NCBI RefSeq assembly: GCF_013432195.1
Contig: NZ_JACCDB010000001.1
Coordinates: 1 to 64,000, forward strand
Reading direction: 5' to 3'
From: Tepidicella baoligensis
GTDB lineage: Bacteria > Pseudomonadota > Gammaproteobacteria > Burkholderiales > Burkholderiaceae_C
DNA: 64,000 nucleotides
Of the stretch, positions 1 through 11,401 are shown piece after piece. The notes under the pieces were generated by a model. The model saw nothing but the letters and a program-made list of their open reading frames with translations. It was not told the DNA's origin and searched no databases. The position numbers were made by a program, and so were the translations under genes. Numbering within the stretch: the stretch's first letter is position 1; the number at the start of each line of letters is the position of its first letter.

Positions 1-18
1 TGCTGGGCGCACAACAAA

Positions 19-42
19 AAAACCGCGCCGAAACGCGGTTTT
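19..42 (-). terminator. Rho-independent terminator of the OmpA-family gene
   Basis: A perfect 9-bp stem (AAAACCGCG / CGCGGTTTT) closes a 6-nt loop. Read on the minus strand it is followed by a run of T residues (positions 16-22 on the plus strand are A). It lies 20 bp beyond the stop codon of the minus-strand OmpA-family gene. Confidence 0.85.
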
Positions 43-61
43 CTGACCCTGAGAAAGGAAA

Positions 62-724
62 TCAGTTGGGGCGTGTGCCGACCACTTCGATTTCCACCCG
101 ACGGTTTTTGGCGCGGCCTTCACGGGTGCTGTTGTCAGCCACCGGCTGAGACTCACCCTTGCCTTCGGTGTAAATGCGGTTGGCGTCGATGCCCTTGCTC
201 ACCAGATAAGCCTTGACGGCTTCAGCACGGCGCTCGGACAGGCGCTGGTTATAGGCCTCGGGACCGGTCGAATCGGTGTGGCCAACGGCAATGATCACTT
301 CCAAATTGATGCCCTGGATCTTCTCGACCAGGTCGTCCAGGCGGGCACGGCCATCAGGCCTGAGGACGGCGCGGTCAAAATCGAAGAAGGTATCGGCGGC
401 GTAAGTCACCTTGGCAGCGGCGGCGACGGGCTCCGGTGCGGGGGCCGGAGCAGGTGCCGGTGCCGGTGCGGGAGCAGGTGCGGGGGCCGGAGCAGGTGCC
501 GGTGCGGGAGCAGGTGCCGGAGCCGGCTGGGGCACGATGGCGCCGTCACAGCCTTGGGCAGCGGTGGCCGGCGTCCAGCTGGCACTGCGCCAGCACAGTT
601 CATTGGTACCGTTTTTCCACACGGTACCGTCGGCGGCACGCCAGTTATCGATGGTCTGGGCACCTGCAGCGGAGGCCAGAGCAGCCGTGGCAAACAGAGC
701 CGCAATCTTGTTCATGTTTTTCAT
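62..724 (-). CDS. OmpA-family outer membrane / peptidoglycan-binding protein with Pro-Ala linker
   Basis: The protein has 220 residues. It starts with a signal peptide (MKNMNKIAALFATAALASAAGAQ), then a short region with two cysteines (about residues 43-58), a linker of about 36 residues that is almost pure Pro-Ala, and a C-terminal OmpA domain (FFDFDRAVLRPDG, then GHTDSTGPEAYNQRLSERRA and NRRVEIEV). The OmpA domain is expected to bind peptidoglycan noncovalently from the periplasmic side. No full N-terminal beta-barrel is visible, so it resembles a short OmpA-like tether more than classical OmpA. The start at 724 is preferred over 736 because AGGA lies 9 nt upstream of it. Confidence 0.85.
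   Translation of the reverse strand: MKNMNKIAALFATAALASAAGAQTIDNWRAADGTVWKNGTNELCWRSASWTPATAAQGCDGAIVPQPAPAPAPAPAPAPAPAPAPAPAPAPAPAPAPEPVAAAAKVTYAADTFFDFDRAVLRPDGRARLDDLVEKIQGINLEVIIAVGHTDSTGPEAYNQRLSERRAEAVKAYLVSKGIDANRIYTEGKGESQPVADNSTREGRAKNRRVEIEVVGTRPN
432..524. repeat. Low-complexity hexanucleotide tract with a 42-bp period
   Basis: This tract encodes the Pro-Ala linker of the OmpA-family protein. A 27-nt segment at 435-461 recurs exactly at 477-503, giving a 42-bp period on top of a 6-nt (two-codon) pattern. Length changes by whole 6-nt units would keep the reading frame. Confidence 0.8.
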
Positions 725-871
725 CGGAATCCTCATTGATTGGGTTGAAATAACAGAGAATCAACCGAAGCGTGGTCGCCTCTCCCGAATGGTTTCATTG
801 TGCCATATTTGTTTACACAAGGCACCCTGAACCTTTCAGGCATGTAACGGCTAGCAACGCGCACCTGTATT

Positions 872-889
872 TGTTGCAATGTAGCAACA
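872..889. repeat. Small inverted repeat between the divergent OmpA-family gene and gyrA
   Basis: TGTTGC and GCAACA arms are separated by 6 nt in the 261-bp divergent intergenic region. It could be an operator or a small hairpin. I saw no convincing paired -35/-10 next to it. Confidence 0.3.
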
Positions 890-985
890 GGCGGCGCGGC
901 CTCCACCCCATACATGCGCCCCACATTCCAGCGCTACACAGACACATAAAATGGCGGATTGTTCCCGAATCACGCCGTCGCCCGT

Positions 986-3619
<2,634 letters not shown>

Positions 3620-3623
3620 CCCG

Positions 3624-4739
3624 ATGAGCCGCCCCTACAACTTCTCCGCCGGCCCGGCGGTCATGCCCGAAGCCGTGTTGCGACAAGCCGCCGCCGAAAT
3701 GCTGGACTGGCATGGCAGCGGCATGAGCGTGATGGAAATGAGCCACCGCGGCCAGGAGTTCATCGCCATCTGTGAGCAGGCCGAAGCCGACCTGCGTGAA
3801 TTGCTGGCTGTGCCCTCCCATTTCAAGGTGCTGTTCATGCAGGGCGGCGGCCTGGCCGAAAACGCCATCGTGCCGATGAACCTGGCCAGCCTGAAGCCGG
3901 GCAGGATGATGGACTTCATCGTGACCGGCGGCTGGAGTCAGAAATCCGCCCAGGAAGCCCGCAAATACGGAGATGCCCATGTGGCGGCCACTGGGGCAGA
4001 AGGCGGCTTCACCACCATCCCCCCTGCCTCCAGTTGGCAGCTGCGCGACGATGCCAGCTACATCCACCTCTGCAGCAACGAAACCATCCATGGTGTGGAA
4101 TTCCATGAACTGCCCAACCTTCAGGCCCTGGGGTGCGACGCGCCACTGGTGATCGACTTTTCGTCGCATGTGCTGTCGCGCCCGGTGGACTGGTCGCGGG
4201 TCGGGTTGGCTTTCGGCGGCGCCCAAAAGAACATTGGGCCGGCGGGTGTGACCCTGGTCGTGGTGCGTGAGGACCTGCTGGGCCATGCCCTGCCGATCTG
4301 CCCCAGCGCATTCAATTACCAGACGGTGGCGGACAACCGCTCCATGTACAACACCCCTCCCACCTATGGCATCTACATGGCGGGCTTGACGTTTCAATGG
4401 CTCAAGGCCCAGCGGGAGGGCGAGCTCACCGGTGTGGCGGCCATGGAAGTCCGCAACATCGCCAAAGCCCGGCTGCTGTATGACTTCATCGACCGTTCGC
4501 AGCTCTACGTCAATCCGGTGGACCCTGCCTGCCGCTCGCGCATGAACATCCCGTTCCACCTGCGCGATGCCTCTCGCAACGACGCCTTCCTCGCCGAAGC
4601 CCGGGCCCGCGGCCTCCTGCAGCTCAAAGGTCACAAATCCGTCGGCGGCATGCGCGCCAGCCTCTACAACGCCATGCCCATCGAGGGGGTGCAGGCCCTG
4701 GTGGACTTCATGCGCGACTTCGAACAAACCCGGGCTTGA
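3624..4739 (+). CDS. serC: Phosphoserine aminotransferase
   Basis: 371 residues, PLP enzyme of class V. It converts 3-phosphohydroxypyruvate plus glutamate to phosphoserine, and serves the matching step of pyridoxal-phosphate synthesis. The N-terminus ([19 protein letters not shown]) is diagnostic, and the PLP lysine lies in [12 protein letters not shown]. The ATG at 3624 sits 4 bp after the gyrA stop; a longer reading frame exists upstream, but it would overlap the gyrA coding end. It is followed by pheA, tyrA and aroA, an order conserved in many beta- and gammaproteobacteria, which suggests co-transcription. Confidence 0.97.
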   Translation: MSRPYNFSAGPAVMPEAVLRQAAAEMLDWHGSGMSVMEMSHRGQEFIAICEQAEADLRELLAVPSHFKVLFMQGGGLAENAIVPMNLASLKPGRMMDFIVTGGWSQKSAQEARKYGDAHVAATGAEGGFTTIPPASSWQLRDDASYIHLCSNETIHGVEFHELPNLQALGCDAPLVIDFSSHVLSRPVDWSRVGLAFGGAQKNIGPAGVTLVVVREDLLGHALPICPSAFNYQTVADNRSMYNTPPTYGIYMAGLTFQWLKAQREGELTGVAAMEVRNIAKARLLYDFIDRSQLYVNPVDPACRSRMNIPFHLRDASRNDAFLAEARARGLLQLKGHKSVGGMRASLYNAMPIEGVQALVDFMRDFEQTRA

Positions 4740-4762
4740 CCACCAGCGGAGACTTTCTCGAA

Positions 4763-5878
4763 ATGACCGCCCCCCAATCGGCTCCAGGACCGGTGCAGAG
4801 CGAAGCGCTGGCCGCCTTGCGTGTGCAGATCGACACCATCGACCAACAACTGCTGCGCCTGCTGAACCAACGCGCCCGCGTGGCCGAACAGGTCGGCGAG
4901 ATCAAGCGGGCCGAAGGTTCGCCTTTTTTCCGGCCGGACCGCGTGGCCCAGGTCATCGAAAAAATCCAGAATGCCAACCAGGGGCCGCTGCTGAACCAGC
5001 ATGTGGCGGCCATCTGGCGCGAGATCATGTCGGCCTGCCTGGCGCTGGAAGCGCCGCAACGCGTGGCGGTGCTCGGACCGGAGGGCACCTTCACCGAGCA
5101 GGCTGCCATCGAGTACTTTGGCAGCGCGGCCAACCTCATTTATTGCAGCAGCTTCGACGAGGTGTTCCACGCCACGGCGGCAGGCACCGCCCAGTTTGGC
5201 GTGGTCGGCATCGAGAACTCCACCGAAGGCGCCGTGGCGCGCACACTGGACCTGTTCCTGCGCTCACCGGTGCATGTGGTGGGAGAAGTCAGCCTGCTGG
5301 TGCGTCACAACCTGCTGCGACAAGAAAACGCGCTCGACGGCATCGAAGTGGTGCTGGCTCACCCTCAGGCGCTGGCCCAGTGCCAGGGTTGGCTGTCCAC
5401 CCATCTGCCGAATGCCGAGCGTCGCGCCGTCTCCAGCAACGCCGAAGGCGCGCGGCTGGCAACCGAAAACCCCGCCTGGGCAGCGATTGCCAGCGAACGC
5501 GCCGCTGCCCAGTTCGGGCTGCACATCGTCTCGCACGCCATTCAGGACGAGGCCTACAACCGCACGCGGTTTGCCATCATCTGCCTGCCACAGACGATGG
5601 CCATGCCACCGGCCAGCGGCAAGGATTGCACCAGCCTGGTGGTGTCGGTCCCCAACCGACCTGGCGCCGTGCATGATCTGCTGGTGCCGCTGAAGAACAA
5701 CGGTGTGTCGATGACGCGCTTCGAGTCCCGGCCCGCCAAATCCGGCCAGTGGGAGTATTACTTCTACATCGACATCGCGGGCCACCCGACGCAGCCCCAT
5801 GTGGCGGCCGCTTTGCAGGAATTGCAGGGACTGTGCGCATACTACAAGGTCCTGGGGGCCTACCCGGTGTCGGACTGA
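4763..5878 (+). CDS. pheA: Bifunctional chorismate mutase / prephenate dehydratase (P-protein)
   Basis: 371 residues. The N-terminal chorismate mutase helix bundle (LAALRVQIDTIDQQLLRLLNQRARVA, about residues 15-95) is followed by the prephenate dehydratase domain (VAVLGPEGTFTEQAA; catalytic region YNRTRFAII) and a C-terminal ACT domain carrying the Phe-binding ESRP motif. Together they turn chorismate into phenylpyruvate, with feedback inhibition by phenylalanine expected through the ACT domain. The ATG at 4763 is chosen over an in-frame TTG at 4736 because GGAGA lies about 12 bp upstream and the product then has the usual N-terminus. Confidence 0.95.
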   Translation: MTAPQSAPGPVQSEALAALRVQIDTIDQQLLRLLNQRARVAEQVGEIKRAEGSPFFRPDRVAQVIEKIQNANQGPLLNQHVAAIWREIMSACLALEAPQRVAVLGPEGTFTEQAAIEYFGSAANLIYCSSFDEVFHATAAGTAQFGVVGIENSTEGAVARTLDLFLRSPVHVVGEVSLLVRHNLLRQENALDGIEVVLAHPQALAQCQGWLSTHLPNAERRAVSSNAEGARLATENPAWAAIASERAAAQFGLHIVSHAIQDEAYNRTRFAIICLPQTMAMPPASGKDCTSLVVSVPNRPGAVHDLLVPLKNNGVSMTRFESRPAKSGQWEYYFYIDIAGHPTQPHVAAALQELQGLCAYYKVLGAYPVSD

Positions 5879-5881
5879 GCC

Positions 5882-6784
5882 GTGGTCAACTTCGAACAGC
5901 TCGGACTGATCGGCTGCGGCCTCATGGGCGGCTCTTTTGCGCTCGCGCTCAAACGGGCTGGTCTGGTACAGCGGGTGGTCGGCTACAGCAAGTCGCCCAG
6001 CACCCTGGAGCGGGCCCGCGCGCTGGGGGTGATCGACGTGGAAGCCCCCTCGGCACTGCTGGCCGTCTCCGGTGCCGACCTGGTGCTCATCGCCGTGCCG
6101 GTGTCGGCCACAGAGGACACCTTCAAAGCCATCCGGCACCTGATCGGCCCTGACACGCTGGTCATGGACGTGGGCTCCACCAAAGCCGATGTGGTGGCCG
6201 CCGCCCACCGCTCATTCAAGGAGCACCTGGCCCATTTCGTACCCGCGCACCCGATCGCCGGCAAGGAGTCGGCGGGTGTCGAACACGCGGACGCGGACCT
6301 GTACCAGGGCTGTCAGGTCATCCTGACCCCCACGCCCGAGTCCGCTCCCCGACACACCAGTACGGCCCGTGCGATCTGGACCGCGCTCGGCGCCCAGGTG
6401 CGGGACATGAGCCCCGAAGCCCACGATTCCGCCTATGCCACGGTCAGCCACCTGCCGCACCTGCTGGCTTTTGCGGCCATGAACGCCATCGGCCAGCAAG
6501 ATCGGGCGCAGGAATTTCTCGAACTGGCAGGGCCGGGCTTTCGGGATTTCACCCGCATCGCCGCCAGCGACCCCAGCGTGTGGCGCGACATTCTGCTGGC
6601 CAACCAGGCCGAGGTGCTGGCCCAGGCATCCCACTTTCGCGCGGCACTGGACGCGCTGGAAGATGCGATGCGGCGACAGGACGCCCTGACCCTGCAGGCC
6701 CTGATTCAACAGGCCAGTGACGCCCGCTCCCAATGGCGGCTGGGAGGGCACATCGACAAACCGGCCCCGACCGAATCCCCCTGA
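5882..6784 (+). CDS. tyrA: Prephenate dehydrogenase (monofunctional TyrA type)
   Basis: 300 residues starting with GTG, 3 bp after the pheA stop. It oxidises prephenate to 4-hydroxyphenylpyruvate for tyrosine synthesis. The N-terminal Rossmann motif is LIGCGLMGGSFALALK, and the substrate region carries VPAHPIAGKE. The C-terminal half is the all-helical dimerisation domain. There is no fused chorismate mutase, which fits the separate P-protein upstream. aroA-cmk begins 3 bp after its stop, so the three aromatic genes are tightly coupled. Confidence 0.95.
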   Translation: MVNFEQLGLIGCGLMGGSFALALKRAGLVQRVVGYSKSPSTLERARALGVIDVEAPSALLAVSGADLVLIAVPVSATEDTFKAIRHLIGPDTLVMDVGSTKADVVAAAHRSFKEHLAHFVPAHPIAGKESAGVEHADADLYQGCQVILTPTPESAPRHTSTARAIWTALGAQVRDMSPEAHDSAYATVSHLPHLLAFAAMNAIGQQDRAQEFLELAGPGFRDFTRIAASDPSVWRDILLANQAEVLAQASHFRAALDALEDAMRRQDALTLQALIQQASDARSQWRLGGHIDKPAPTESP

Positions 6785-6787
6785 CCC

Positions 6788-8827
6788 ATGTACGCCACCC
6801 CGTTTCTGGACCTCCCCCCCCTGCACAGTGCCGGCGGCACCGTCAACCTGCCCGGCTCCAAGAGCATTTCCAACCGCGTGTTGCTGCTGGCCGCCCTCAG
6901 CGACGGGGACACCACCCTGCACGACCTGCTGGACTCCGACGACACCCGCGTGATGCTCACCGCCTTGGAAACGCTGGGCTGCACCGTGAGCCGCCTGGAC
7001 GACCAGTGCGTGAAAGTGCGCGGGCTCGGCGGCACGCTGCCGGTGCGGGAGGCCAGGCTCTTTCTGGGCAACGCAGGCACCGCCATGCGTCCCCTGACGG
7101 CCGCGCTCGCCCTGCTGGCCTCCACCCATGGTGCAACGTTCGAGCTCAGCGGCATACCGCGCATGCACGAGCGCCCGATCGGCGATCTGGTGGATGCGCT
7201 GCGTCAGCTGGGTTGCCCCATCGCCTACCTGGGCCACGAAGGCTACCCGCCCTTACGGGTGGGCACGGGTGTCCCAGTACCGCTGCACCTACAGGCGCCG
7301 ATCCGCGTGCGGGGTGACGTGTCCAGCCAGTTCCTGACCGCCCTGCTGTTGGCCCTGCCCCTGGTCGCCACCCGGGATGTGGCGATCGAGGTCGTGGGCG
7401 AACTGATATCCAAACCCTATATCGACATCACGCTCTCGCTGCTGCAGCGCTTTGGGGTGAACGTCCAGCGCGAAGGCTGGCAACGCTTCACCATTCCCGC
7501 CGGCAGCCGCTACCGCTCACCCGGCGATGTGCATGTGGAGGGCGACGCCTCCTCGGCCAGCTACTTCATCGCGCTCGGGGCGATCGCACCCGCCACGGCC
7601 GGGCACGACGGCATCACCATCCAGGGGGTGGGGCTGTCGTCCATCCAGGGCGACATCCGCTTCGTGGAAGCGGCCCGCGCCATGGGCGCCGACGTGACCG
7701 GAAGCGCCAACCAGCTCCACATCCGCCGCGGCGCCTGGCCCCTGAAGGCCATCGACCTCGACTGCAACCACATCCCCGACGCGGCCATGACCCTCGCGGT
7801 GATGGCGCTCTACGCCGAAGGCTCCTCCACGCTGCGCAACATCGCGAGCTGGCGGGTCAAGGAGACGGACCGCATCGCGGCCATGGCCTGCGAGCTGCGC
7901 AAACTCGGTGCCACGGTGGAAGAACAGGAAGATGCCATTCGCATCACCCCGCCACGGACCTGGCGAGCCGCGCGCATCCACACCTATGACGACCACCGTG
8001 TGGCGATGTGCTTCTCGCTTGCCGCCTTCAATCCGGCACGACTGCCGCTGCGCATCGAAGACCCGAAGTGCGTGGCCAAGACCTTCCCCGATTTCTTCGA
8101 AACGCTCTTCAGCGTCTGTGAAGCGCGGCCAAGCGATATCCCGGTGATCTGTATCGACGGCCCCACCGCATCGGGCAAAGGCACGCTGGCCACGGCGGTG
8201 GCTGCCGCACTCGGCTATCACGTGTTGGATTCGGGTGTGCTGTACCGACTGGTCGGGCTGGCTGCCGAGCGCCACGGCCTGCCCACCGACACCGACGCCA
8301 TCAGCCGCCCGGATGTGGCCGCACAGCTCGGCGCTCTGGCCGCCACCCTGCCGGTGCGCTTCGAAGCGGGGCGCGTCCTGCTTGCCGGCGAAGACGTGAC
8401 CGATGCGGTACGCACCGAGTCCGCCGGCATGGCCGCGTCCCGGGTATCTGCCTTGCCTCAGGTTCGGCGCGCCTTGCTCGATCTGCAGCGCCGCTTCCGC
8501 ACCTTGCCGGGTCTGGTGGCCGACGGGCGCGACATGGGCACCGTGATCTTCCCGGACGCCCCGCTCAAAGTATTCCTGACCGCCGACGCCGAACAGCGTG
8601 CGCAGCGGCGCCATAAGCAGTTGATTTCCAAAGGAATACCTGCTAGAATAGAAGACCTTTTGGCTGACATCAAGGCTCGGGACGAGCGCGACACATCGCG
8701 CCAGGACGCGCCCTTGAAGCCCGCCGAAGACGCCTACCGCCTGGACAACTCCGCGCAAACCATCGAGCAATCGGTGCAGCAGGTGTTGGCTTGGTGGCAG
8801 GCGACTCGCCCTTTCGAGGGCGGATGA
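6788..8827 (+). CDS. aroA-cmk: Fused 3-phosphoshikimate 1-carboxyvinyltransferase / cytidylate kinase
   Basis: 679 residues in one uninterrupted frame. Residues 1 to about 450 are class I EPSP synthase ([58 protein letters not shown]), making EPSP from shikimate-3-phosphate and PEP. From about residue 452 comes CMP/dCMP kinase (Walker A in [11 protein letters not shown], then [13 protein letters not shown] and [13 protein letters not shown]). The genes are separate neighbours in most proteobacteria; the fused form is known from Comamonadaceae-type genomes. Both halves keep their catalytic motifs, so both activities are expected. A strong promoter for rpsA lies inside the kinase part. Confidence 0.96.
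   Translation: MYATPFLDLPPLHSAGGTVNLPGSKSISNRVLLLAALSDGDTTLHDLLDSDDTRVMLTALETLGCTVSRLDDQCVKVRGLGGTLPVREARLFLGNAGTAMRPLTAALALLASTHGATFELSGIPRMHERPIGDLVDALRQLGCPIAYLGHEGYPPLRVGTGVPVPLHLQAPIRVRGDVSSQFLTALLLALPLVATRDVAIEVVGELISKPYIDITLSLLQRFGVNVQREGWQRFTIPAGSRYRSPGDVHVEGDASSASYFIALGAIAPATAGHDGITIQGVGLSSIQGDIRFVEAARAMGADVTGSANQLHIRRGAWPLKAIDLDCNHIPDAAMTLAVMALYAEGSSTLRNIASWRVKETDRIAAMACELRKLGATVEEQEDAIRITPPRTWRAARIHTYDDHRVAMCFSLAAFNPARLPLRIEDPKCVAKTFPDFFETLFSVCEARPSDIPVICIDGPTASGKGTLATAVAAALGYHVLDSGVLYRLVGLAAERHGLPTDTDAISRPDVAAQLGALAATLPVRFEAGRVLLAGEDVTDAVRTESAGMAASRVSALPQVRRALLDLQRRFRTLPGLVADGRDMGTVIFPDAPLKVFLTADAEQRAQRRHKQLISKGIPARIEDLLADIKARDERDTSRQDAPLKPAEDAYRLDNSAQTIEQSVQQVLAWWQATRPFEGG
8621..8649 (+). 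promoter_or_regulatory. Sigma70-type promoter inside cmk, directed at rpsA
   Basis: TTGATT (8621-8626), a 17-bp spacer and TAGAAT (8644-8649), with TG one base before the -10 (extended -10). It lies in coding sequence that uses unusually AT-rich codons (for example ATA for Ile) compared with the surrounding gene. The implied start near 8656 gives a leader of about 340 nt before rpsA. In E. coli rpsA is also transcribed from promoters inside cmk. Confidence 0.7.
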
Positions 8828-8949
8828 TCGGCCCCCTCGCCAAGGGGGTCATGGCCCCGAAGGCCCCGCCGGATGTTCTGTCACCCGCAGGCCCCAGGGT
8901 TCTCAACCCGCAACCCGTCTCACCGCCAGGTGATGCGTTTTTGTACACG

Positions 8950-8983
8950 CCACGCACCTTCAACCCGTTCACCGGGTGCGTGG
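8950..8983 (+). promoter_or_regulatory. Hairpin just upstream of the rpsA ribosome binding site
   Basis: A 9-bp stem (CCACGCACC / GGTGCGTGG) encloses a 16-nt loop and ends 4 nt before the AGGA of the rpsA ribosome binding site (8987-8990). Translation of rpsA is autoregulated by S1 through structured leader RNA in enterobacteria; a similar role here is inference. Confidence 0.5.
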
Positions 8984-8996
8984 TCTAGGAAACCAC

Positions 8997-10676
8997 ATGT
9001 CTGAATCTTTTGCCGCCCTGTTTGAAGAATCGCTGAAGCGCGCCGATATGCGCCCGGGCGAGGTCATCACCGCCGAAGTCGTTCGCATCGAGCACAACCA
9101 CGTGGTCGTCAACGCCGGCCTGAAGTCCGAAGCCTATGTGCCCATCAGCGAATTCAAAAACGATCAGGGCGAACTCGAAGTCCAAGTCGGTGACTTCGTG
9201 TCCGTGGCCGTCGAGGCCGTGGAAAACGGCTATGGCGACACGATTCTGTCGCGCGACAAGGCCAAACGCCTGGCTTCCTGGATGGCGCTGGAAAAAGCCC
9301 TGGAGTCCGGCGAGTTCGTGACCGGGACCACCGGCATGAAGGTCAAGGGCGGTCTCAAGGTGATGGTCAACGGCATCAGCGCCTTCTTGCCCGGATCGCT
9401 GGTGGACAGCCGTCCGACCAAAGACCTCACTCCCTACGAAAACAAGACCATGGAGTTCAAGGTCATCAAGCTCGACCGCAAGCGCAACAACGTGGTGTTG
9501 AGCCGCCGCGCCGTGGTCGAAGCCTCCATGGGCGAGGAGCGCGCCAAGCTGCTGGAAAACCTGCGCGAAGGCGCCATCGTCACGGGCGTGGTCAAGAACA
9601 TCACCGAATACGGCGCCTTCGTGGACCTGGGCGGCATCGATGGCCTGCTGCACATCACCGACATGGCCTGGCGCCGTGTGCGCCACCCCTCCGAGGTGGT
9701 GCAGGCCGGCCAGGAAGTCACGGCCAAGGTCCTCAAGTTCGACGCCGAGAAGCAGCGTGTCAGCCTGGGCCTCAAGCAGATGGGTGACGATCCCTGGATG
9801 GGCGTGGCTCGCCGCTACCCGGCCGGCACCCGCATGTTCGGCAAGGTCACCAACATCGCCGACTACGGCGCCTTCGTCGAGCTGGAGCCCGGCATCGAAG
9901 GCCTGGTGCACGTCTCCGAAATGGACTGGACCAACAAGAACGTGGCTCCGAGCAAGGTCGTCTCCCTGGGTGACGAAGTGGAAGTCATGGTCTTGGAGAT
10001 CGACGAGGACAAGCGCCGCATCAGCCTCGGCATGAAACAGTGCAAGCCCAACCCCTGGCACGAGTTCGCCGAGACCACCAAGCGCGGCGACAAGGTCAAG
10101 GGCCCCATCAAGTCCATCACCGACTTCGGTGTGTTCGTGGGTCTGGCCGCCGGCATCGACGGCCTGGTGCACCTGTCCGACCTGTCCTGGAACGAGCCTG
10201 GCGAGGTCGCCGTGCGCAACTTCAAGAAGGGGCAGGAAGTCGAAGCCGTGGTGTTGGGCGTGGACGTCGAGCGCGAGCGCATCAGCCTGGGCATCAAGCA
10301 ACTGGACAGCGACCCATTCACCACATTCGTGTCGATCAACGACAAGGGCGCCACAGTGACCGGCAAGGTCAAGAGCGTGGATGCCAAAGGCGCTGAAATC
10401 GACCTGGGCAGCGATGTGATCGGCTATCTGCGTGCTTCCGAAATCTCCCGCGATCGCGTGGAAGATGCGCGCAACGTGCTGAAAGAAGGGGACGAAGTCA
10501 CTGCGGTGGTGATCAACATCGACCGCAAGACCCGCAACATCCAGCTCTCCATCAAGGCCAAGGACATGGCCGAACAGCAGGAAGCCATGGCCAGCCTGAG
10601 CCAGAACGCGGGCAACGCCGGCACCACCAGCCTGGGCGCGCTGCTGCGGGCCAAGCTGGACAACAACAACGGCTAA
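8997..10676 (+). CDS. rpsA: 30S ribosomal protein S1
   Basis: 559 residues with six S1 RNA-binding repeats, the standard proteobacterial layout. Repeats are recognisable by the recurring pattern G[25 protein letters not shown] (for example about residues 190-260 and 280-345). S1 binds mRNA leaders on the small subunit and starts most translation. The ATG at 8997 follows the RBS AGGA and gives the usual [13 protein letters not shown] start; an in-frame start 7 codons upstream is less likely. ihfB follows after a terminator-like hairpin. Confidence 0.97.
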   Translation: MSESFAALFEESLKRADMRPGEVITAEVVRIEHNHVVVNAGLKSEAYVPISEFKNDQGELEVQVGDFVSVAVEAVENGYGDTILSRDKAKRLASWMALEKALESGEFVTGTTGMKVKGGLKVMVNGISAFLPGSLVDSRPTKDLTPYENKTMEFKVIKLDRKRNNVVLSRRAVVEASMGEERAKLLENLREGAIVTGVVKNITEYGAFVDLGGIDGLLHITDMAWRRVRHPSEVVQAGQEVTAKVLKFDAEKQRVSLGLKQMGDDPWMGVARRYPAGTRMFGKVTNIADYGAFVELEPGIEGLVHVSEMDWTNKNVAPSKVVSLGDEVEVMVLEIDEDKRRISLGMKQCKPNPWHEFAETTKRGDKVKGPIKSITDFGVFVGLAAGIDGLVHLSDLSWNEPGEVAVRNFKKGQEVEAVVLGVDVERERISLGIKQLDSDPFTTFVSINDKGATVTGKVKSVDAKGAEIDLGSDVIGYLRASEISRDRVEDARNVLKEGDEVTAVVINIDRKTRNIQLSIKAKDMAEQQEAMASLSQNAGNAGTTSLGALLRAKLDNNNG

Positions 10677-10693
10677 ACCGCTGGTGTGTCTGT

Positions 10694-10725
10694 GGGCCCG
10701 GTGCCGACGGCGTCGGGCCCTTTTT
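10694..10725 (+). terminator. Rho-independent terminator after rpsA
   Basis: Stem GGGCCCG (10694-10700) / CGGGCCC (10714-10720), followed directly by TTTTT (10721-10725). It lies between rpsA and ihfB, so it should at least attenuate read-through into ihfB. Confidence 0.75.
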
Positions 10726-10754
10726 CACTTCACGTCTCCAACCTGGTTCAACAC

Positions 10755-11057
10755 ATGACCCGTAGCGATCTAGTGGATGCCTTGGCCGAACGCTTTGGAC
10801 AACTCGGCCAGCGTGATGCGGAACTGGCGGTCAAGGCGATCCTGGAGGCCATCGGTGACGCGCTGGTGGCCGGACAGCGCATCGAGATTCGGGGTTTCGG
10901 GAGCTTTTCCGTCAATCAACGGCCTGCCCGTGTCGGGCGCAACCCCCGAAGTGGTGAGAGCGTGGCCATTCCGGCCAAGCGCGTACCCCACTTCAAACCG
11001 GGCAAGGCCCTGCGTCAAGAAGTGGACCGGGCCACGGCAACGGCGGCCGTGCGCTGA
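10755..11057 (+). CDS. ihfB: Integration host factor subunit beta
   Basis: 100 residues of the HU/IHF fold. The DNA-binding arm [24 protein letters not shown] is characteristic of IHF-beta, and the N-terminus [14 protein letters not shown] matches the family. It pairs with IHF-alpha to bend DNA at promoters and recombination sites. The ATG at 10755 lies beyond the rpsA terminator; position directly after rpsA is conserved in proteobacteria. lapA begins 53 bp downstream. Confidence 0.95.
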   Translation: MTRSDLVDALAERFGQLGQRDAELAVKAILEAIGDALVAGQRIEIRGFGSFSVNQRPARVGRNPRSGESVAIPAKRVPHFKPGKALRQEVDRATATAAVR

Positions 11058-11110
11058 ACGGTCCCTGCGCGCCGAGACCGCTACAATCCCTCAGACCACT
11101 GGGGGATCGC

Positions 11111-11401
11111 GTGAAGTACCTCTCGTGGCTGCTCAAAGCAGCCATTTTTTTGACCGTGTTTGCCTTTGCCCTGAACAACCAGGGCGATGTGCGATTGCAT
11201 CTTTTCTTCGGCGCCTACTGGGATGCACCACTCGTCCTGGTGGTACTGGTGGCGCTGGCCATCGGTGTGTTTCTGGGCATTGCGGTGATGGTGCCGCCCT
11301 GGTTGCGAGCGCGAAAGGCCGCCCGATTGCCCAGAACCGAAACGCCCGCCACCTCCGCTCAAGCCACCTCACCAGGCGAACCGCCCCCTCATGGAATTTG
11401 A
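11111..11401 (+). CDS. lapA: LapA-domain inner membrane protein
   Basis: 96 residues, GTG start. Two predicted membrane helices (about residues 5-22 and 38-62) are followed by a polar Pro/Ala/Thr-rich tail, typical of LapA (DUF1049). In E. coli LapA works with LapB, which guides FtsH-dependent turnover of LpxC and so balances lipopolysaccharide synthesis. The end overlaps the lapB start by 11 bp. A TACAAT sequence at 11092-11097 may be a -10 element, but no good -35 is present. Confidence 0.85.
   Translation: MKYLSWLLKAAIFLTVFAFALNNQGDVRLHLFFGAYWDAPLVLVVLVALAIGVFLGIAVMVPPWLRARKAARLPRTETPATSAQATSPGEPPPHGI

Noticed and set aside
432-524. Repeat tract considered as a CRISPR array or mobile-element end
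   Set aside because: The units are 6 nt and encode a Pro-Ala linker; there are no unique spacers and no cas genes.
8832-8848. CCCCC/GGGGG hairpin after aroA-cmk as a terminator
   Set aside because: Not followed by a T-tract; rpsA transcription must pass through it from the cmk promoter.
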